The notes under the pieces were generated by a model, which worked only from the letters and a program-made list of their open reading frames with translations, made no database searches and was not told the DNA's origin. 64,000 nucleotides of DNA, taken from the NCBI RefSeq assembly GCF_905147365.1, contig NC_056409.1, positions 6,081,001-6,145,000 of the forward strand, given 5' to 3'. The number at the start of each line of letters is the position of its first letter. The first letter of the stretch is position 1. The translations under genes and the position numbers were made by a program. This document shows positions 9,788 through 21,325 of this stretch, piece by piece. The DNA is from Aricia agestis (lineage: Eukaryota; Arthropoda; Insecta; Lepidoptera; Lycaenidae).

Positions 9788-9909
9788 GGGCCTGTTTCAC
9801 CAATTCCTGATAAAGTGCCGGATAGGCTATTCACAATTTTTTTGACTGATTTTCCATACTCTGTCAAGTTAAGTGATAGACACTTATCAGGAAGTGGTGA
9901 AAGGGCCTC
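9788..9909. mobile_element. GGGCCTGTTTCACCA-family MITE, copy 1
   Basis: Ends GGGCCTGTTTCACCA and GGTGAAAGGGCCTC are inverted and flanked by TAA (9785-9787, 9910-9912). The interior shares TCCTGATAAAGTGCCG and CTATTCACAA with the copy at 10212. A TAA TSD fits Harbinger-type transposition. Confidence 0.83.
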
Positions 9910-10050
9910 TAAGTATAGGATCTTGAATTGTGAATAGCGTATTTTGCTTTACGCTTACTAATTTACTCACGTTAGAATCTAACAAGCAGCACGTTAGAAT
10001 CTACTCATTAGATATGCTTTCCTAAGTTTAAAATTGATCCTGCTTCTGGT

Positions 10051-10199
10051 ATTATACATTTTGCCGGGATAAAAAGTATCCTATGTCCTATCCTGGGACT
10101 CAAAGAATCTCGATACTAAATTTCAGCAAAATCCATTCGGCGGTTTGTGTGTAAAAACAAAAAGGTACTTAATAAGAAAGACAGAAACACTTTCGCAGT
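10051..10199 (-). mobile_element. Old Lep1-like Helitron fragment
   Basis: Shares GCCGGGATAAAAAGTATCCT, GGGACTCAAAGAATCTC and CACTTTCGCA with better copies in reverse orientation. Both ends are eroded. It directly abuts the MITE at 10212. Confidence 0.65.
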
Positions 10200-10211
10200 A
10201 ATCCATACTAA

Positions 10212-10567
10212 GGGCCTGTTTCACCACTTCCTGATAAAGTGCCGAATAGGCTATTCACAACTTTTTTGACAGATCCATACTAATATTATAAATGCGAAAG
10301 TGTGTCTGTCTGTCTGTCTGTCTGTCTGTTACCTCTTCACGCCCAAACCGCTGGACTGATTTTGCTGAAATTTGGCATGGAGATACTTTGAGTCCCAGGA
10401 AAGGACATAGGATAGTTTTTATCCCGAAAAAATGTACGGTTCCGCCGCGATAAACGAGTTTTGGCGCAACGAAGTTGCGGGCGTCATCTAGTTGTCTATA
10501 CTTGATCTGTCAAGTTAAGTGGTGAATAGCCTATTCGTCACTAATCAGGAAGTGGTGAAACGGGCCC
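10212..10567. mobile_element. GGGCCTGTTTCACCA-family MITE, copy 2, split by a Helitron
   Basis: Ends GGGCCTGTTTCACCACTTCC and GGAAGTGGTGAAACGGGCCC form a strong inverted pair with TAA on both sides (10209-10211, 10568-10570). A 218-bp Lep1-like copy sits in the loop (10274-10491); removing it leaves a MITE of about 138 bp like its relatives. Confidence 0.87.
10274..10491 (+). mobile_element. Lep1-like Helitron repeat, full length
   Basis: Starts TCCATACTAATATTATAAAT, has GCGAAAGTGTG, a GTCT microsatellite, TTTTGCTGAAATTTGGCATG and TTTTGGCGCAACGAAGTTGC, and ends CATCTAG. The flanks are A and T. A 5' TC, 3' CTAG and A/T target match Helitron rules. It is non-autonomous, with no Rep/helicase. 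The family name is from memory. Confidence 0.85.
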
Positions 10568-10570
10568 TAA

Positions 10571-10964
10571 GTATGGATTATAAAGTAGAGCAAATCTATT
10601 AAATAATAGCAACTTTATGAAGCGTGGAAAGTAAGTTTAACATCTTTCACCTTTGCCGCGACTCTTGTAAGGCGTTTTGCTCGCCATGAGAAATAATTAA
10701 TAATAATGTACCTAATTAAAACATAAGTTATTTCATTCTCGTGTGAATATTTGGATACAGATCTACTTCCGGCATAAGTTTTGCCTTTCGTTAGCTCGGG
10801 CAAAAGTTCATTATGATTGTCTTCATACTATAATAAGTCGGTACGCATTACTTTGATGTGCAATTATTCTGATAATTTCTTTTAAATAATAAATTGTTTC
10901 TGTGTAGGTATGGTTTACTTTGTAATACAAATTATGTAACGTTTAAATTGTAGTGTTTATTTTG
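10571..10964. other. No recognised feature
   Basis: AT-rich with a 62-codon chance ORF on the minus strand; no structure seen. Confidence 0.35.
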
Positions 10965-11173
10965 ATTATTTTTCCGACCCAAATATCGACCAATAGAATT
11001 GCACCATTCGACGTCACGTGGTACAACCTACATGGTATTATACTGATAATTTTTTGAAAATTTTCTCTGGTAGTTGCTATATATAAAAGACAAACACGTC
11101 AAACTGACAGGTTGAATTCAATTGTGTCTCATGGTGCAATTATATTGGCCGACATTTGGGACGGAAAAATAAT
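10965..11173. mobile_element. Palindromic MITE-like element
   Basis: ATTATTTTTCCG at the left pairs with CGGAAAAATAAT at the right; AATTGCACCAT pairs with ATGGTGCAATT further in. Another palindrome begins only 7 bp later. Confidence 0.7.
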
Positions 11174-11180
11174 CCCCCGA

Positions 11181-11351
11181 ATACCACACGAGCTTCAAAA
11201 TTATCTGGCATTTCCCTCAAGGTTCCCTGCAAACAAATAAAGTCGTCAAGTTTTTCAGGAAAAATTTTTTAACCTGAAAAACTTGAATCCTTCATTTGTT
11301 TGCAACGAACCTATCGGGAAATATCCGATAATTTTGAAGCTCTTGTGGTAT
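11181..11351. mobile_element. Palindromic MITE-like element
   Basis: ATACCACACGAGCTTCAAAA pairs with TTTTGAAGCTCTTGTGGTAT. Further pairing (GGCATTTCCC, TGCAAACAAAT, AAGTTTTTCAGG) leaves only a short loop near 11255, so the arms are about 80 bp. Confidence 0.78.
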
Positions 11352-11824
11352 TATAAGTGATAATTACTAACTAAAATCGACTGTCAAGGTCGCTGGTACG
11401 ACTATGTTTGTATCATACAGTTTTCTGATTACATATTCAGTTAACCTTGAAGCGAATTGCGGGTTTTTTGTCATGTGAGTTTGTGCCTTGTCACTAGTTT
11501 ACTGCACATCGTTTTATCTACGAATTGCTAAATGTGCATAAAAAGTGTGCACTCTTGGAAAACACTTGAGTGACATTGTAAGAATTGTTTATACTACCAA
11601 TGCACATTTGATACAATTTATGTGGATCAGGTTTACTAGTAGTTATCCAGTAGAATTTTTTTATTCACTAAATATAGTCCGTGCAATCCAAGAAGACGCG
11701 CCCCACTATTCCTCGTAATCGTCTATAGTAATCGTCACTTAAATGAAAGCGTCACGGTCAAAGGAAAAGATGCTCACCCAAAAATCTTGCTCAGTTATAG
11801 TTATAGTTGTACCTTATTATGTTA
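11352..11824. other. No recognised feature
   Basis: AT-rich spacer between MITE-like elements; no ORF worth reporting. Confidence 0.35.
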
Positions 11825-11966
11825 ACTGCACCGCACTCAGAGACGAATATTAATCACTCAACTGCTGATTAAATAAAGATTTTGACGTAAGCCCCATATA
11901 TTCTGTAAAAATCTTCATTAAATTAAAATAAATTAAGTTTAATCATTAAACGTCTCTGAGTGCGGT
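11825..11966. mobile_element. CCGCACTCAGAGACG-family MITE
   Basis: ACCGCACTCAGAGACG pairs with CGTCTCTGAGTGCGGT. The same ends occur in the larger element at 56158-57202. The TSD is unclear here: a left TTA has no matching right copy. Confidence 0.65.
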
Positions 11967-12048
11967 CGTAAGAAAAAGTTCTATTCGTGGAATACGTATT
12001 TTAGCGACAAGCAGTATAATCTCATTGAACGCGACCCGTTTACTAGTA

Positions 12049-12251
12049 TCCATACTTAATATTATAAATGCGAAAGTGTGTCTGTCTGTTACCTCTACAC
12101 GCCTAAACGTGTGAACCGATTTTGCTGAAATTTGGTGTGATGATACTTTGAGTCCCGGGAAAGGACATAGGATACTTTTTGTTCCGAAAAAATGTATGGT
12201 CCCCGCGCGATAAACGAGTTTTGGTGCAACGGAGTTGCGGGCAACATCTAG
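12049..12251 (+). mobile_element. Lep1-like Helitron repeat, full length
   Basis: Starts TCCATACTTAATATTATAAA and ends CATCTAG, flanked by A and T. Contains GAGTCCCGGGAAAGGACATA and CCCCGCGCGATAAACGAG. The GTCT array is short. Confidence 0.86.
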
Positions 12252-12886
12252 TATTTTAAATATTTTTTCTATTTTCCAGGTAAAACAACTATATCTTTAC
12301 TAACTAAATATTATAACCTAACGCCTAACCTAACTAACATTTATTCCTCTATGATAACACGTTTATTAGGTAATTCATTAATGAAAATGAAGTATTACGG
12401 GACGAAACGATGTCAGTGGAATTTACACAGGCCGCACACTTACCTAATTAAATAATTCCAAAAATATATTCGTCAAATATGCATAATGACTTATGCAATA
12501 AAGATAGAGAGTTGCTTATAAAAAGAAGTAATAAAATACGATGTTTTTGTCGTAAAAGCCGCACTATCACAATGAAATAGAGTTTATATTTGAGAGAGCG
12601 GTAATAATAAATTATATTTTAATATGCAGTCGCTTATGTCGATTATTATATTATGATAGCCGGAAGGTTTTCGTAATCTGTTACTGCAAAACACTCGATG
12701 CTCCTTAATTATTAATAATGAACATCCTTTTTTTTTTTATTGTTTCCTTAAATAGTAGAGTTTTCGAGCGTAGAGTTCCGATTATCCTAAAGCCAATGTA
12801 GTAAACTGTGTTAGTAATCACTAAAGTAGGCACTAAAAACGAACTTAGGACTTAGGGCTAATGTATGTTTATTAATTATTATGTAA
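12252..12886. other. No recognised feature
   Basis: AT-rich, no coding signal or repeat ends. Confidence 0.35.
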
Positions 12887-13433
12887 CTAGCTGTTGCCCG
12901 CGACTTCGTCCGCGTGGACTTCAGATTATAGCGCGCGATGTCAACAAAATTGGTGTCAAATTTAATTTACTAATTGATTGTACTAATAGAAAATTGATTA
13001 GTTCTATGTTACAATAAAGTAAAAAATAAAACGCCATCTGTTGAATCGTATTAGAACTAAAATGTTCATTGCATCGATATATTTCTGGATTTTTTATAAT
13101 ATTATACATAAAATATATGTAAGATTTTTTAAATTTTATTTTAATACACATCCAAGACCCAGGAACATTGAAAACTTTTTGTTCCGCCTGCGGGACTCGA
13201 ACCCAGGACCCCCGGGATGAGCGCTGGCCACGCGCAATGCGAATTCATTTTCATCGATATTTTCATGGAAATAAGATATTTTCCCACATCAAAATGTAGC
13301 CTATGTCCTTTCTCAGACTCTAGAATAACTGTGTACAAAATTTCATTGCAATCGGTTCAGTAGTTTTGGCGTGAAAGCGAGACAGACAGACAGACAGACA
13401 GAGATACTTTCGCATTTATAATATTAGTATGGA
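12887..13433 (-). mobile_element. Second Helitron-like family, interrupted by a SINE
   Basis: Begins (plus reading) CTAGCTGTTGCCCGCGACTT and ends GCATTTATAATATTAGTATG before GAT, so it shares its terminus and (GTCT)n array with the Lep1-like family but has a different interior (AGCCTATGTCCTTTCTCAGA, AATCGGTTCAGTAGTTTTGG). A tRNA-headed SINE interrupts it near 13140-13240. Confidence 0.7.
13140..13240 (-). mobile_element. tRNA-derived SINE, 5' region
   Basis: On the minus strand TGGCCAGCGCTCATCC resembles a polymerase III A box, and GGTTCGAGTCC (13195-13205) is an exact-type B box. This is followed by GGAACAAAAAGTTTTCAATG as in the SINE at 30021. Its 3' end merges into AT-rich sequence and is not resolved. 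Confidence 0.72.
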
Positions 13434-13595
13434 TAAAAGAGCCGGAAAGTTACTATTTCGGCTGAATTTATATGCGTTCGCCCGAACGCGTGGTTTCGCG
13501 ACTACATCTGTAGATAACAAGCAAAATAATATTATGTATAATAATGTAAGTATTTATTTAAATAGTGGTGCGGTCGCGCTGTCATTTATACATAA

Positions 13596-13799
13596 CTAGA
13601 TGACGCCCGCAACTCCGTTGCACCAAAACTCGTTCATCGCGCGGGAACCGTACATTTTTTCGGAACAAAAAGTATCCTATGTCCTTTCCCGGGACTCAAA
13701 TTATCTCCATGCCTAATTTCAGCAAAATCGGTTCAGAGGTTTGGGCGTGAAGAGGCAACAGACAGACAGACACTTTCGCATTTATAATATTAATATGGA
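13596..13799 (-). mobile_element. Lep1-like Helitron repeat, full length
   Basis: In plus reading begins CTAGATGACGCCCGCAACTC and ends TTTATAATATTAATATGGA, so the Helitron 5' end is on the right. Flanks are A and T. Confidence 0.86.
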
Positions 13800-15289
13800 T
13801 TATTGCTTGCCTCGCGGAGAGAACAGGCAATAACTTAATCCGATTTCATATACATAACAGTAAAAGCCATTTAACTGTCTCGAAGTATCTAAAAATAAGT
13901 TTTTTATTGACCTTCAGGTGGTTTTCCAATATATTCCAATTATATTCTAAACGTAGCATATTATGGTAAGCGATGACCTTGACGACGAGTCAATGACCCC
14001 ATAGCTCTTCCATGTTGCCAGTTAGCACTTATTAGCGGCTTATAGTCCAGCTAATAACTACCGAATAATTTTAACGTGAAACAAAAAATGTTTGCTTAAC
14101 TTATTATTATTATTATTGTCGGTTTTAACATAGTGTGGTGCAAGTTTATGGGACGACGTCATAAGATGGAGATGCTGTAATATTATCATGGTAAATCTGG
14201 TCGACAAGAGCTGCTCTGAACCTATCATAATATTAATACGCGAACGAAAAACTTTGTAACCCTTTTTACGAAAAATGGGGAAACGTAGGTGCGTGAAATT
14301 TTGCACAGTTAAAGTTTATATGGTGAAGGAGTGCATCGAACTAATATTATTATTTATTTTGAAATTATGCTTTTATCATATATTTTTTAACAAATAAAAC
14401 ATTACACACACTACAACACACACACACATGAGAAATGACAGATTTTTGAGTGACAAGCCTATACATACGAATTATACTCTTTTATTTATGGTTGAAGTCT
14501 GTTGACAACAAGTTGACAAATTGAAAATGGATTATAGTTTTTTTATTGAATCTAAGATACTAAACTATTAGACAATGCTTACATGACTAGTCTAAGATCA
14601 GCTAAGTCCCAGAGACAAGAGTAGAAAAAAAAATGATAAAGTCAATATTTTAAACAAAATAAAAGGTAGTAGTCCTGATGTCGTTGAAACTAAGGTCGAA
14701 TTTCGACCATTGGGCGATCTCTAGTTGTATTAGATACACCATTGTAATTTCTACCGCACCGAACACTACTTACTTTTTTTATTAACGAATTGAGGTAGTA
14801 ACTCCAATGTTGACTTTTGCGTATATGTAGAGCTTAGTAAGAAACCTCGTTAGAACTTTTTATAGCGATAGCCTCGCTGAGTTTTTCTGGAAGTAACACA
14901 AAAAGGCGATGAGATTTATTTGATTGAGCTCAATAGATGCTTTAGGGCTTTTTATTGGGCACATTTCCCACGATTTGCTTTCGTTAATTCGTCTATCTGA
15001 ACGTGATGTCATTCGAAATGGTCGGACGGCTGAGAACCGCTTTCTACGGTGCGAGCTCCGTTCACTTTACGTAACGTACAGCTGAATGGATTATGTTGAT
15101 ACGCAGATTAATTAGCAATGCAAAATAGATTAATGTGTTATTTCGATTCTGACCAAAAATTGCTAAAGACGATCTTTGTCACCAGAAACAATCCCGGTTT
15201 CCCATAAGCGTTGGGTAGGCCTAGCAATAGGTATAACTAATTTAACGCAATGAAAAATGTTACGTATTTAAACTAACTACTCCGTCGTG
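13800..15289. other. No recognised gene; simple repeats only
   Basis: Contains a TTA/ATT run near 14102-14117 and a CA-rich tract near 14403-14428. The 82-codon minus ORF (14058-14306) has no recognisable domain. Confidence 0.4.
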
Positions 15290-15385
15290 CTTAAACACGT
15301 TTATCGCGCGGGAACCGTACAAATTTTTTTCAGTGGCTATATATTTTATACCCGATGCGAAGCCGGGGCGGGTCGTTAGTAATAT
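15290..15385 (-). repeat. Fragments of Helitron-like repeats
   Basis: CGTTTATCGCGCGGGAACCG matches the Lep1-like interior. It is followed by CCCGATGCGAAGCCGGGGCG, a motif found at the ends of other lepidopteran repeats. Confidence 0.5.
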
Positions 15386-15744
15386 TATACTTCAAACGTC
15401 TTCATCATACCGATTCATACCTCGCCATAATAGAGTCGTAAAAATAGGTTGCGTCTAAAAGATAGACTGCGCTAAGCCAGGTTTATATTTGCAGTATATT
15501 AAATAATCTTGATGCTGGTATTGGTCAGTGTGGGTACCCATTTATTATGTTCCTTTGAGTTGGTCTCGTGCAGTCCTTTGTAGTTAACGTGCTTTCACGT
15601 AAGCTCCTTATTGACATTTATTTATGCAGTGCCTCTGCAGTAAAATTGCTTATCGAATACCATGCGAATATGTTCAATTAAATGCGGGAAGTGGTTTAAA
15701 ATATGCAGCGAGAAAAATTATGTTTATATTCATAGTAGGTATTT

Positions 15745-15822
15745 AGACTTCAGTTTAAGAACCTACATGTACGACTACTGTAGTTAAAGTCTACAACTAT
15801 GTAGGCTCTTAAACTGAAGTCT
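15745..15822. repeat. Inverted repeat
   Basis: AGACTTCAGTTTAAGAACCT pairs with a nearly complementary arm ending CTTAAACTGAAGTCT, loop near 15775-15795. No TSD was seen. Confidence 0.7.
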
Positions 15823-16849
15823 TAATTATGTTTAAATCTAAGCGACTATCTTACAATCGGCAAAAAATCGTAAATTCTCATTGGGATGTTTTGTTTGTTG
15901 CTTTATTAGGCAATTGTGAATTAACCTTATTTTCCTGTTCTGAGGAATTAACTTAGTTACCTTGAGTATTAACTTAGTTAAAAATGTTTAATAAATAATA
16001 TTTCGCTGACAAGTTGTTTGTGCCATACTTTTCAGTAATAAAACAGGCCAAAAAAAAAGACCGCCCGTGCCGCTTTTATGAACACACCACAGGTTATTAT
16101 CAGAGGTCTCCATGTCTAGACACGGGTCGTTTACATACACATGTAGTTCAACCTAGTAATGAAGGACTTATCGTTGTCATGCAGCTGTTACATGTGAATT
16201 TAGTGTTTCAGTAATTCCAATTAATATTCACTCCCTCCCTCTGCTCTCACCAGGTGCGAATTCGCATTTTTATGTCCTTCAATTAGTTGAGATATTGTTT
16301 ATTTTATTTTGAAATACCTGAGTACAATAGCAGCTATAGGTAATAGGGATATATTTGTAGGTGTTTCAAAAGACACAGTCACATTTAAGATCATTGCAAT
16401 AAGAAAAAATCCTTTATTTAAAGATGTTGGAAATTATTATTTCTTACTCTACAATATAGTAGTCCACAATAAATTATCCAGAGTAATTTGCAGTGAAGCT
16501 CAATAAAAGTGTACAGGGGCTAGGGGCCGCATTCGATTATAAAACGCGTCATTACGAGAGCACACCGGGTACTGACATTCCTTTATGAATGGCTAGTTTA
16601 GCTCCGGCCATTGTCCTCTGATGGTTTGTCTGCGTGAAATAAACTACATAGTTACACCAAGGTGCCCCTCCGCGACCTCTGTGTCCGGCCCTTTTGACAT
16701 TCCCTTTGCGATTGTCACTGTTTCTAGGCGAAAGGTGAAACATAATGACTGTTCTTCTTCTTTTATCGATTACTGTTTTTCAAGTATGTCAGTCTGCATT
16801 AGTTTTCATTATTCGTAGGTCTGCGTCGAGATTTTTTAAATTATGATCT
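15823..16849. other. No recognised gene
   Basis: Three ORFs of 63-66 codons occur but none has a domain, splice support or codon bias that I can defend. Confidence 0.35.
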
Positions 16850-17045
16850 TACTTGATGCGCAAAAACTCCGTTGCGCAAAAATCCGTTTATGCAGCAGGA
16901 ACCGTAAATTTTTCCGCAATATAACTATCCTATGTCCTTTCTAGACTAAGTATCTACATACCAAATTTTATCCGAATCGGTTCAGCCGTATCCCGTGAAG
17001 AGGTGACAGATAGATTTTAGACACTTTCGCATTTACTGTATTAAC
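16850..17045 (-). mobile_element. Diverged Lep1-like Helitron repeat
   Basis: Retains AACTCCGTTGCGCAAAAATC, TATCCTATGTCCTTTCTAGA, ATCGGTTCAGCCGT and CACTTTCGCATTTA, but both termini are eroded and the GTCT array is lost. Confidence 0.65.
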
Positions 17046-17264
17046 TTTATAATTTATATTATGTACCATAGTTGCTATTTTTTGCATTGCATTGAGAGTT
17101 GGGACCACATTACCCCACGTAGTGTAGGATAGGACTACGACTAGGAATTTAATGCAACAATTATAATGCAGCTTCGTTCCTTGTTGGATCCAGTTCGTTT
17201 CCTATCGAACAGCAGAAAAAATATTTCATGGGAACTGTGTTTTGTAGTATATGCAACGGACTTG

Positions 17265-17624
17265 ACGTGGGAGAGCCTTGCTTCGGCACGAATGGGCCGG
17301 CTCGACCGGATAAATACCACGTCCTCACAGAAAACCAGCGTGAAACAGCGCTTCCGCTGTGTTTCGCCGAGTAAGTGAGTTTACCGGAGGCCCAATCTGC
17401 TACCCTTTTCCTTTCCCTACCCTCCCCTATTTCCTTCCGTACCCTCCCCTATTCCCTTCCCTACCCTCCCCTATTCCCTTCCCTACCCTCCCCTATTACC
17501 CTTTAGAAGGCCGGCAACGCACCTGCAGCTCTTCTGATGCTGCGAGTGTGGGCGACGGAAGTTGCTTTCCATCAGGTGACCCGTTTGCTCGTTTGCCCCC
17601 TTATTTCATAAAAAAAAAAAAAAA
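17265..17624 (+). repeat. Poly(A)-tailed SINE-like repeat, copy 2
   Basis: Sense copy running from ACGTGGGAGAGCCTTGCTTC to TTTGCCCCCTTATTTCAT plus A15. It contains the CCCTACCCTCCCCTATTCC minisatellite at 17399-17505. A chance 89-codon ORF (17359-17628) runs through the array and is not a gene. Confidence 0.78.
17399..17505. repeat. Pyrimidine-rich minisatellite inside the SINE-like repeat
   Basis: Roughly four imperfect units of about 23 bp, with core CCCTACCCTCCCCTATTCC. The complementary strand has closely spaced GGG runs. Confidence 0.75.
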
Positions 17625-17654
17625 CTAAACCGAACTAGGAATGAAATTGCAATT

Positions 17655-17775
17655 CATACTAATAATATTATAAACGCCACGCCATAGGAAATAGACACGC
17701 CAAAAGACATAGGATACTTTTATCCCCGAAAAACGCAAGTTTCCCGCTCGATAATTCAATTTTGGCGCATCGGAA
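17655..17775 (+). mobile_element. Diverged Lep1-like Helitron fragment
   Basis: CATACTAATAATATTATAAA, AAGACATAGGATACTTTTAT and AATTTTGGCGCATCGGAAT match the family. The middle is shortened and the 3' CTAG is absent. Confidence 0.55.
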
Positions 17776-20700
17776 TAGTGGAATTGGGTCCCGAAATCAG
17801 AATAACTTCCTATAATCCTTTAGGCCCTCTACGTGATGAGCTATATTTGATACCTTGTCAATGTTAAGGCTCATTGGTTAATATCGGCACAATGCGGTAC
17901 GCCGGCGACCTTGTGTGCTCAGCGCGGCCATATCGACCGTGACATCCGGTATCGCGGATATCGGCTTATCTACGCCCGCCTAAATTTCATTCTAATTCCA
18001 GTACACGGGTACTGAATAGGTGTTGGTACGTCGATGGGCTCGGAAGATTTAAATCTCTGATTGATTAGATTTATGTTTTCTTTTGATAATCACATATTAG
18101 TGAGATTCACAATACGATAATTATTATCGTCGGATTCTTATTCGGAAACATAGTTCGCAGTTATTGGTGCAACGCTAGAGAAGTCGTGCGTTTATTGGCT
18201 GTCGCGCGGTCAATTTTTCCAATCTGAGTCAAATTACACATTGTGAATCAGGTGATCAGAATTCAGATCTTTAAAACAATGTTGCCAGATCAAAGAAAGG
18301 TACTACTGTCTACTGGGTACTTAGAAAATATCGATGGTGTAATAATATAATATTATTGTACATTTTATGAGATATCTAGAGAAAGTGAAACCGAAGTCAA
18401 ATCCTATTTCAATAAATGTACGAGCTCGTATTGTGCTCGCGCCTTCCCGTTTGCGTGCAATTTGCATGAGAATTGCTTTATTGATTCCATGAAATACGAT
18501 CGAGCTTAAAAGTATTCCTTTGATTAGAAAATAATCGACTTATTAAAATTGACTTTCCAAGGTTCGTGTGATTCTTGGAAAGTTTTGATTAGCTACCTAG
18601 CTCATTCATGAGTCAGAGGTGCTCGCCTTGGCTGCAAACTGCTGGGTTACAAACTTCACTTGCATGTTTGAATTGTTGACTGCCGAGGTCTTTTCTTTGC
18701 ATTTTTTTGGTTAAAAAAGTTTACCAACCCTGACTTTATGTAGGGAGTTTTTGTTAGTTTTTCTTTTGCTCCTAATGTTTAAAAGCTAAAATTGTTAAAG
18801 GTAACCTATAGCTTAAAATTATAGACCATATTTTTACCATTATAGCATTAATGACAGTAGTTATGAATACAAAAGGGACATTAAGCGGGCCCTACGCCCT
18901 ACTTTTACTGTTAAATTGAAACGATTTCGGACGAAATCAACGCAACCGAAGATCAATGTTTCTGACATTTATTGATTAATGGCTGTTATTAAGGCCCGGC
19001 TGGAACCCCGCCCGCTTCGCTGGGTATGGTAAGATAAGGGCTGTTTTATATATCTAAACGAAAATTCGTAACAATTTTTACACCTTTTGTTGGCAAGGTG
19101 TTTTGCGGTTAGTTCAAACTTCAAACGTATCGGGGTGTGAATTTACATGCCTAAGAGGCGATCTCGCCCTACGTCCGATCCGAATGCGATCCGAACCGAG
19201 ATGCACGAATGACGGAAAGAATAGAGATAACCGAAGCCAGATTAAGTAAGAGATAACGTAAGCCATCATAGAAATATATCAACAACTCCAGAGCGTATTT
19301 TAAAGGGTTTTAATCGGATTCGTAGTGCGAAAGTTCTCTTAGGCCTTTAAAGCCTTTAAAGATTTTTTAAATCCGTTAAAGATTTTGGATCATTATTTAA
19401 ATTCGCACAGTTTGACCCCATTAATTGGTCATTTATAAAACGGCCGGGGTTTCGCGGCGGTAATTAATATTCTTTGTCCACTGAGCGTCTCCTTTGACCT
19501 CTACTGTCGTTGCTACCTCTTACATAATCGATACCTAAACGTTATAAATTAGGCCTGGTCTAATGTTTGCTTAACAAAGGATTAATAAAGATGATCTTGC
19601 TACTAAACTCCCCTTATTCAGAAGATCTAAAGGTCTCTAGATCATTATTTTTAATACTATGATGGTTGTAGTAGTTTTGAGAATTATTTACATACTTAAG
19701 TAGAGATTAGATCAAGCGTACTGAAGTATTTTCTAGATCTAAAATGTAGATCCACTATCATGTAATAGCTAACACGTTTAACTAGTAATCCAATAAAGCG
19801 CTCCACATCCACTCTTCTAATCTGCTAATGTAAAACACTCATTATATGCCTCCGTTTGTTCCGTATTATGCAGATGAATGTACAACGTATATTGTACGCT
19901 CATACACGCAGCACGCTTTATTTTCTAGACCGAACGAGCTCGTGCCGCCGATCTGTTTACTTTTAAATGGTACTGTGACATATCCTCCGGCGGGATTTAA
20001 CGAGGCAAAGAAACCTACGAGTCTCGAAGGAATCTATTAAATCTTAATGATGTGTATGTAAAAGGCTCTCCATTCGATCGTAGTACTCGTAAAAAAATAG
20101 ACCAATCTGTTACATTATCACGCGTGAGCGCCGAAGCAAATTGGACACAAAGTCTGAAGAAATAACGCTTTACGGAGTACGGCGAGAGACGAGCCGAAAG
20201 CTGTTTATCGAGGGCCGAGTGATGGGCGAGAGCATTTCGAGATGTTTCGAGTCTTCCTGAAAATTAATGGGAAATACCGTTTTTGTTCGCACCGACTTCA
20301 CACAATACGGCGACGCACCCGCGAGCTGCCCGCCGAGGCGCCGACTAATGATCGCGGCGGAATTGCGAAAACACGTTCGTCCTCCTCTTTTGATAGCCGA
20401 CGATCACTGTCTCTTTCGCGCGGCACCGAAGCGGCGACGTTGCATTTTAACCCGGATAAATTACATCCTATTAACTTCGTTCCGGTGTTCGATTTAAGTT
20501 TCAATATCGTTAGCGTTAAGGATTAAAATTGCGTAAAAATATTTGTTTTGGCGCGAACGTTTGTTTAGGACTTTATAGCTTTCATTATAAAGTCGGCGTT
20601 CAATCGCAGCGGGTATTCTTTAGGACTCTCCGTTTTCGTCTGTGATTATTAATTTGCTGTCAAATAAAGGGGCCGCTTGCTTGGGCGTGCGTGTTGAGCA

Positions 20701-21059
20701 AATTTCTGCCATACTTTGGAATCGGTGGCTATTTTTTGTCTTGACTGAATTGCCGACCGCCGACGCGATGCGACTCTTTAGATAGTAAATAGTTGGACGT
20801 TGAGTTAAATAAAATGTTAAGCAAATATAAACAAACGAGTTTGCAAGTGTTAAATACTGTGTTAAGTTATTGGCTATTTTTGGATTAAAATTTAAAATCG
20901 ACAGCGCTCGTATTATCAGAAGTGGGAATCATATTTTTATTCTCGATTTCCCAATTTCAAATTATAACATTTAAAATGATAAGAGGATTAAATTTTATAT
21001 CATAATTCATAAATCATTGAAATATGTAGTTTTTCATGATGATATATTTATGCAATTTC
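17776..21059. other. Long, mostly non-repetitive stretch without a recognised gene
   Basis: A possible repeat tail lies near 18990-19035 (CCCGCCCGCTTCGCTGGGTA). A GC-richer block at about 20130-20530 has overlapping short ORFs in three frames (20242-20526, 20267-20497 and 20298-20504 minus), which argues for composition rather than coding. The stretch could be intron or intergenic regulatory DNA; nothing in it proves either. Confidence 0.4.
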
Positions 21060-21061
21060 TA

Positions 21062-21323
21062 CAGGGTGTAACAAAAATAAGTGATAATACTTTAGGGTGT
21101 ACTGTACGTGTTCCTTGTAGAGAGTTAACTCTGAAAGTAGCAGCGCTGAAAGACCAAAAATTTTTTCACTTTTGTATGGGGAAACTCGTGACGGGCCCTT
21201 GCCCATACAAAAGTGAAAAAAAATTTTCGTCTTTCTGCTGCTGCTACTTTCACAGTGAACTCTCTACAAGGAACACGTACCTACACACCCTAAAGTATTA
21301 TCACTTATTTTTGTGACACACTG
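21062..21323. mobile_element. Intact TA-flanked palindromic MITE
   Basis: The ends CAGGGTGTAACAAAAATAAG and TTATTTTTGTGACACACTG are inverted with TA on both sides (21060-21061, 21324-21325). Pairing continues inward through CTTTAGGGTGT, AGAGAGTT and CCCATACAAAAGTGAAAAAA, leaving a tiny centre near 21187-21202. A 99-codon ORF here is a by-product of the palindrome. Confidence 0.85.
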
Positions 21324-21325
21324 TA

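Noticed and set aside
13381..13410. Short regularly spaced repeats that might suggest a CRISPR array
   Set aside because: They are (GTCT)n microsatellites inside Helitron-like repeats; there are no spacers, and the genome is eukaryotic.
17359..17628. 89-codon Pro/Phe/Leu-rich ORF
   Set aside because: It is a translation of the pyrimidine minisatellite and 3' part of a SINE-like repeat.
20242..20526. Overlapping 94-, 76- and 68-codon ORFs
   Set aside because: Three frames on both strands are open over the same GC-rich block, which reflects low stop density rather than coding.
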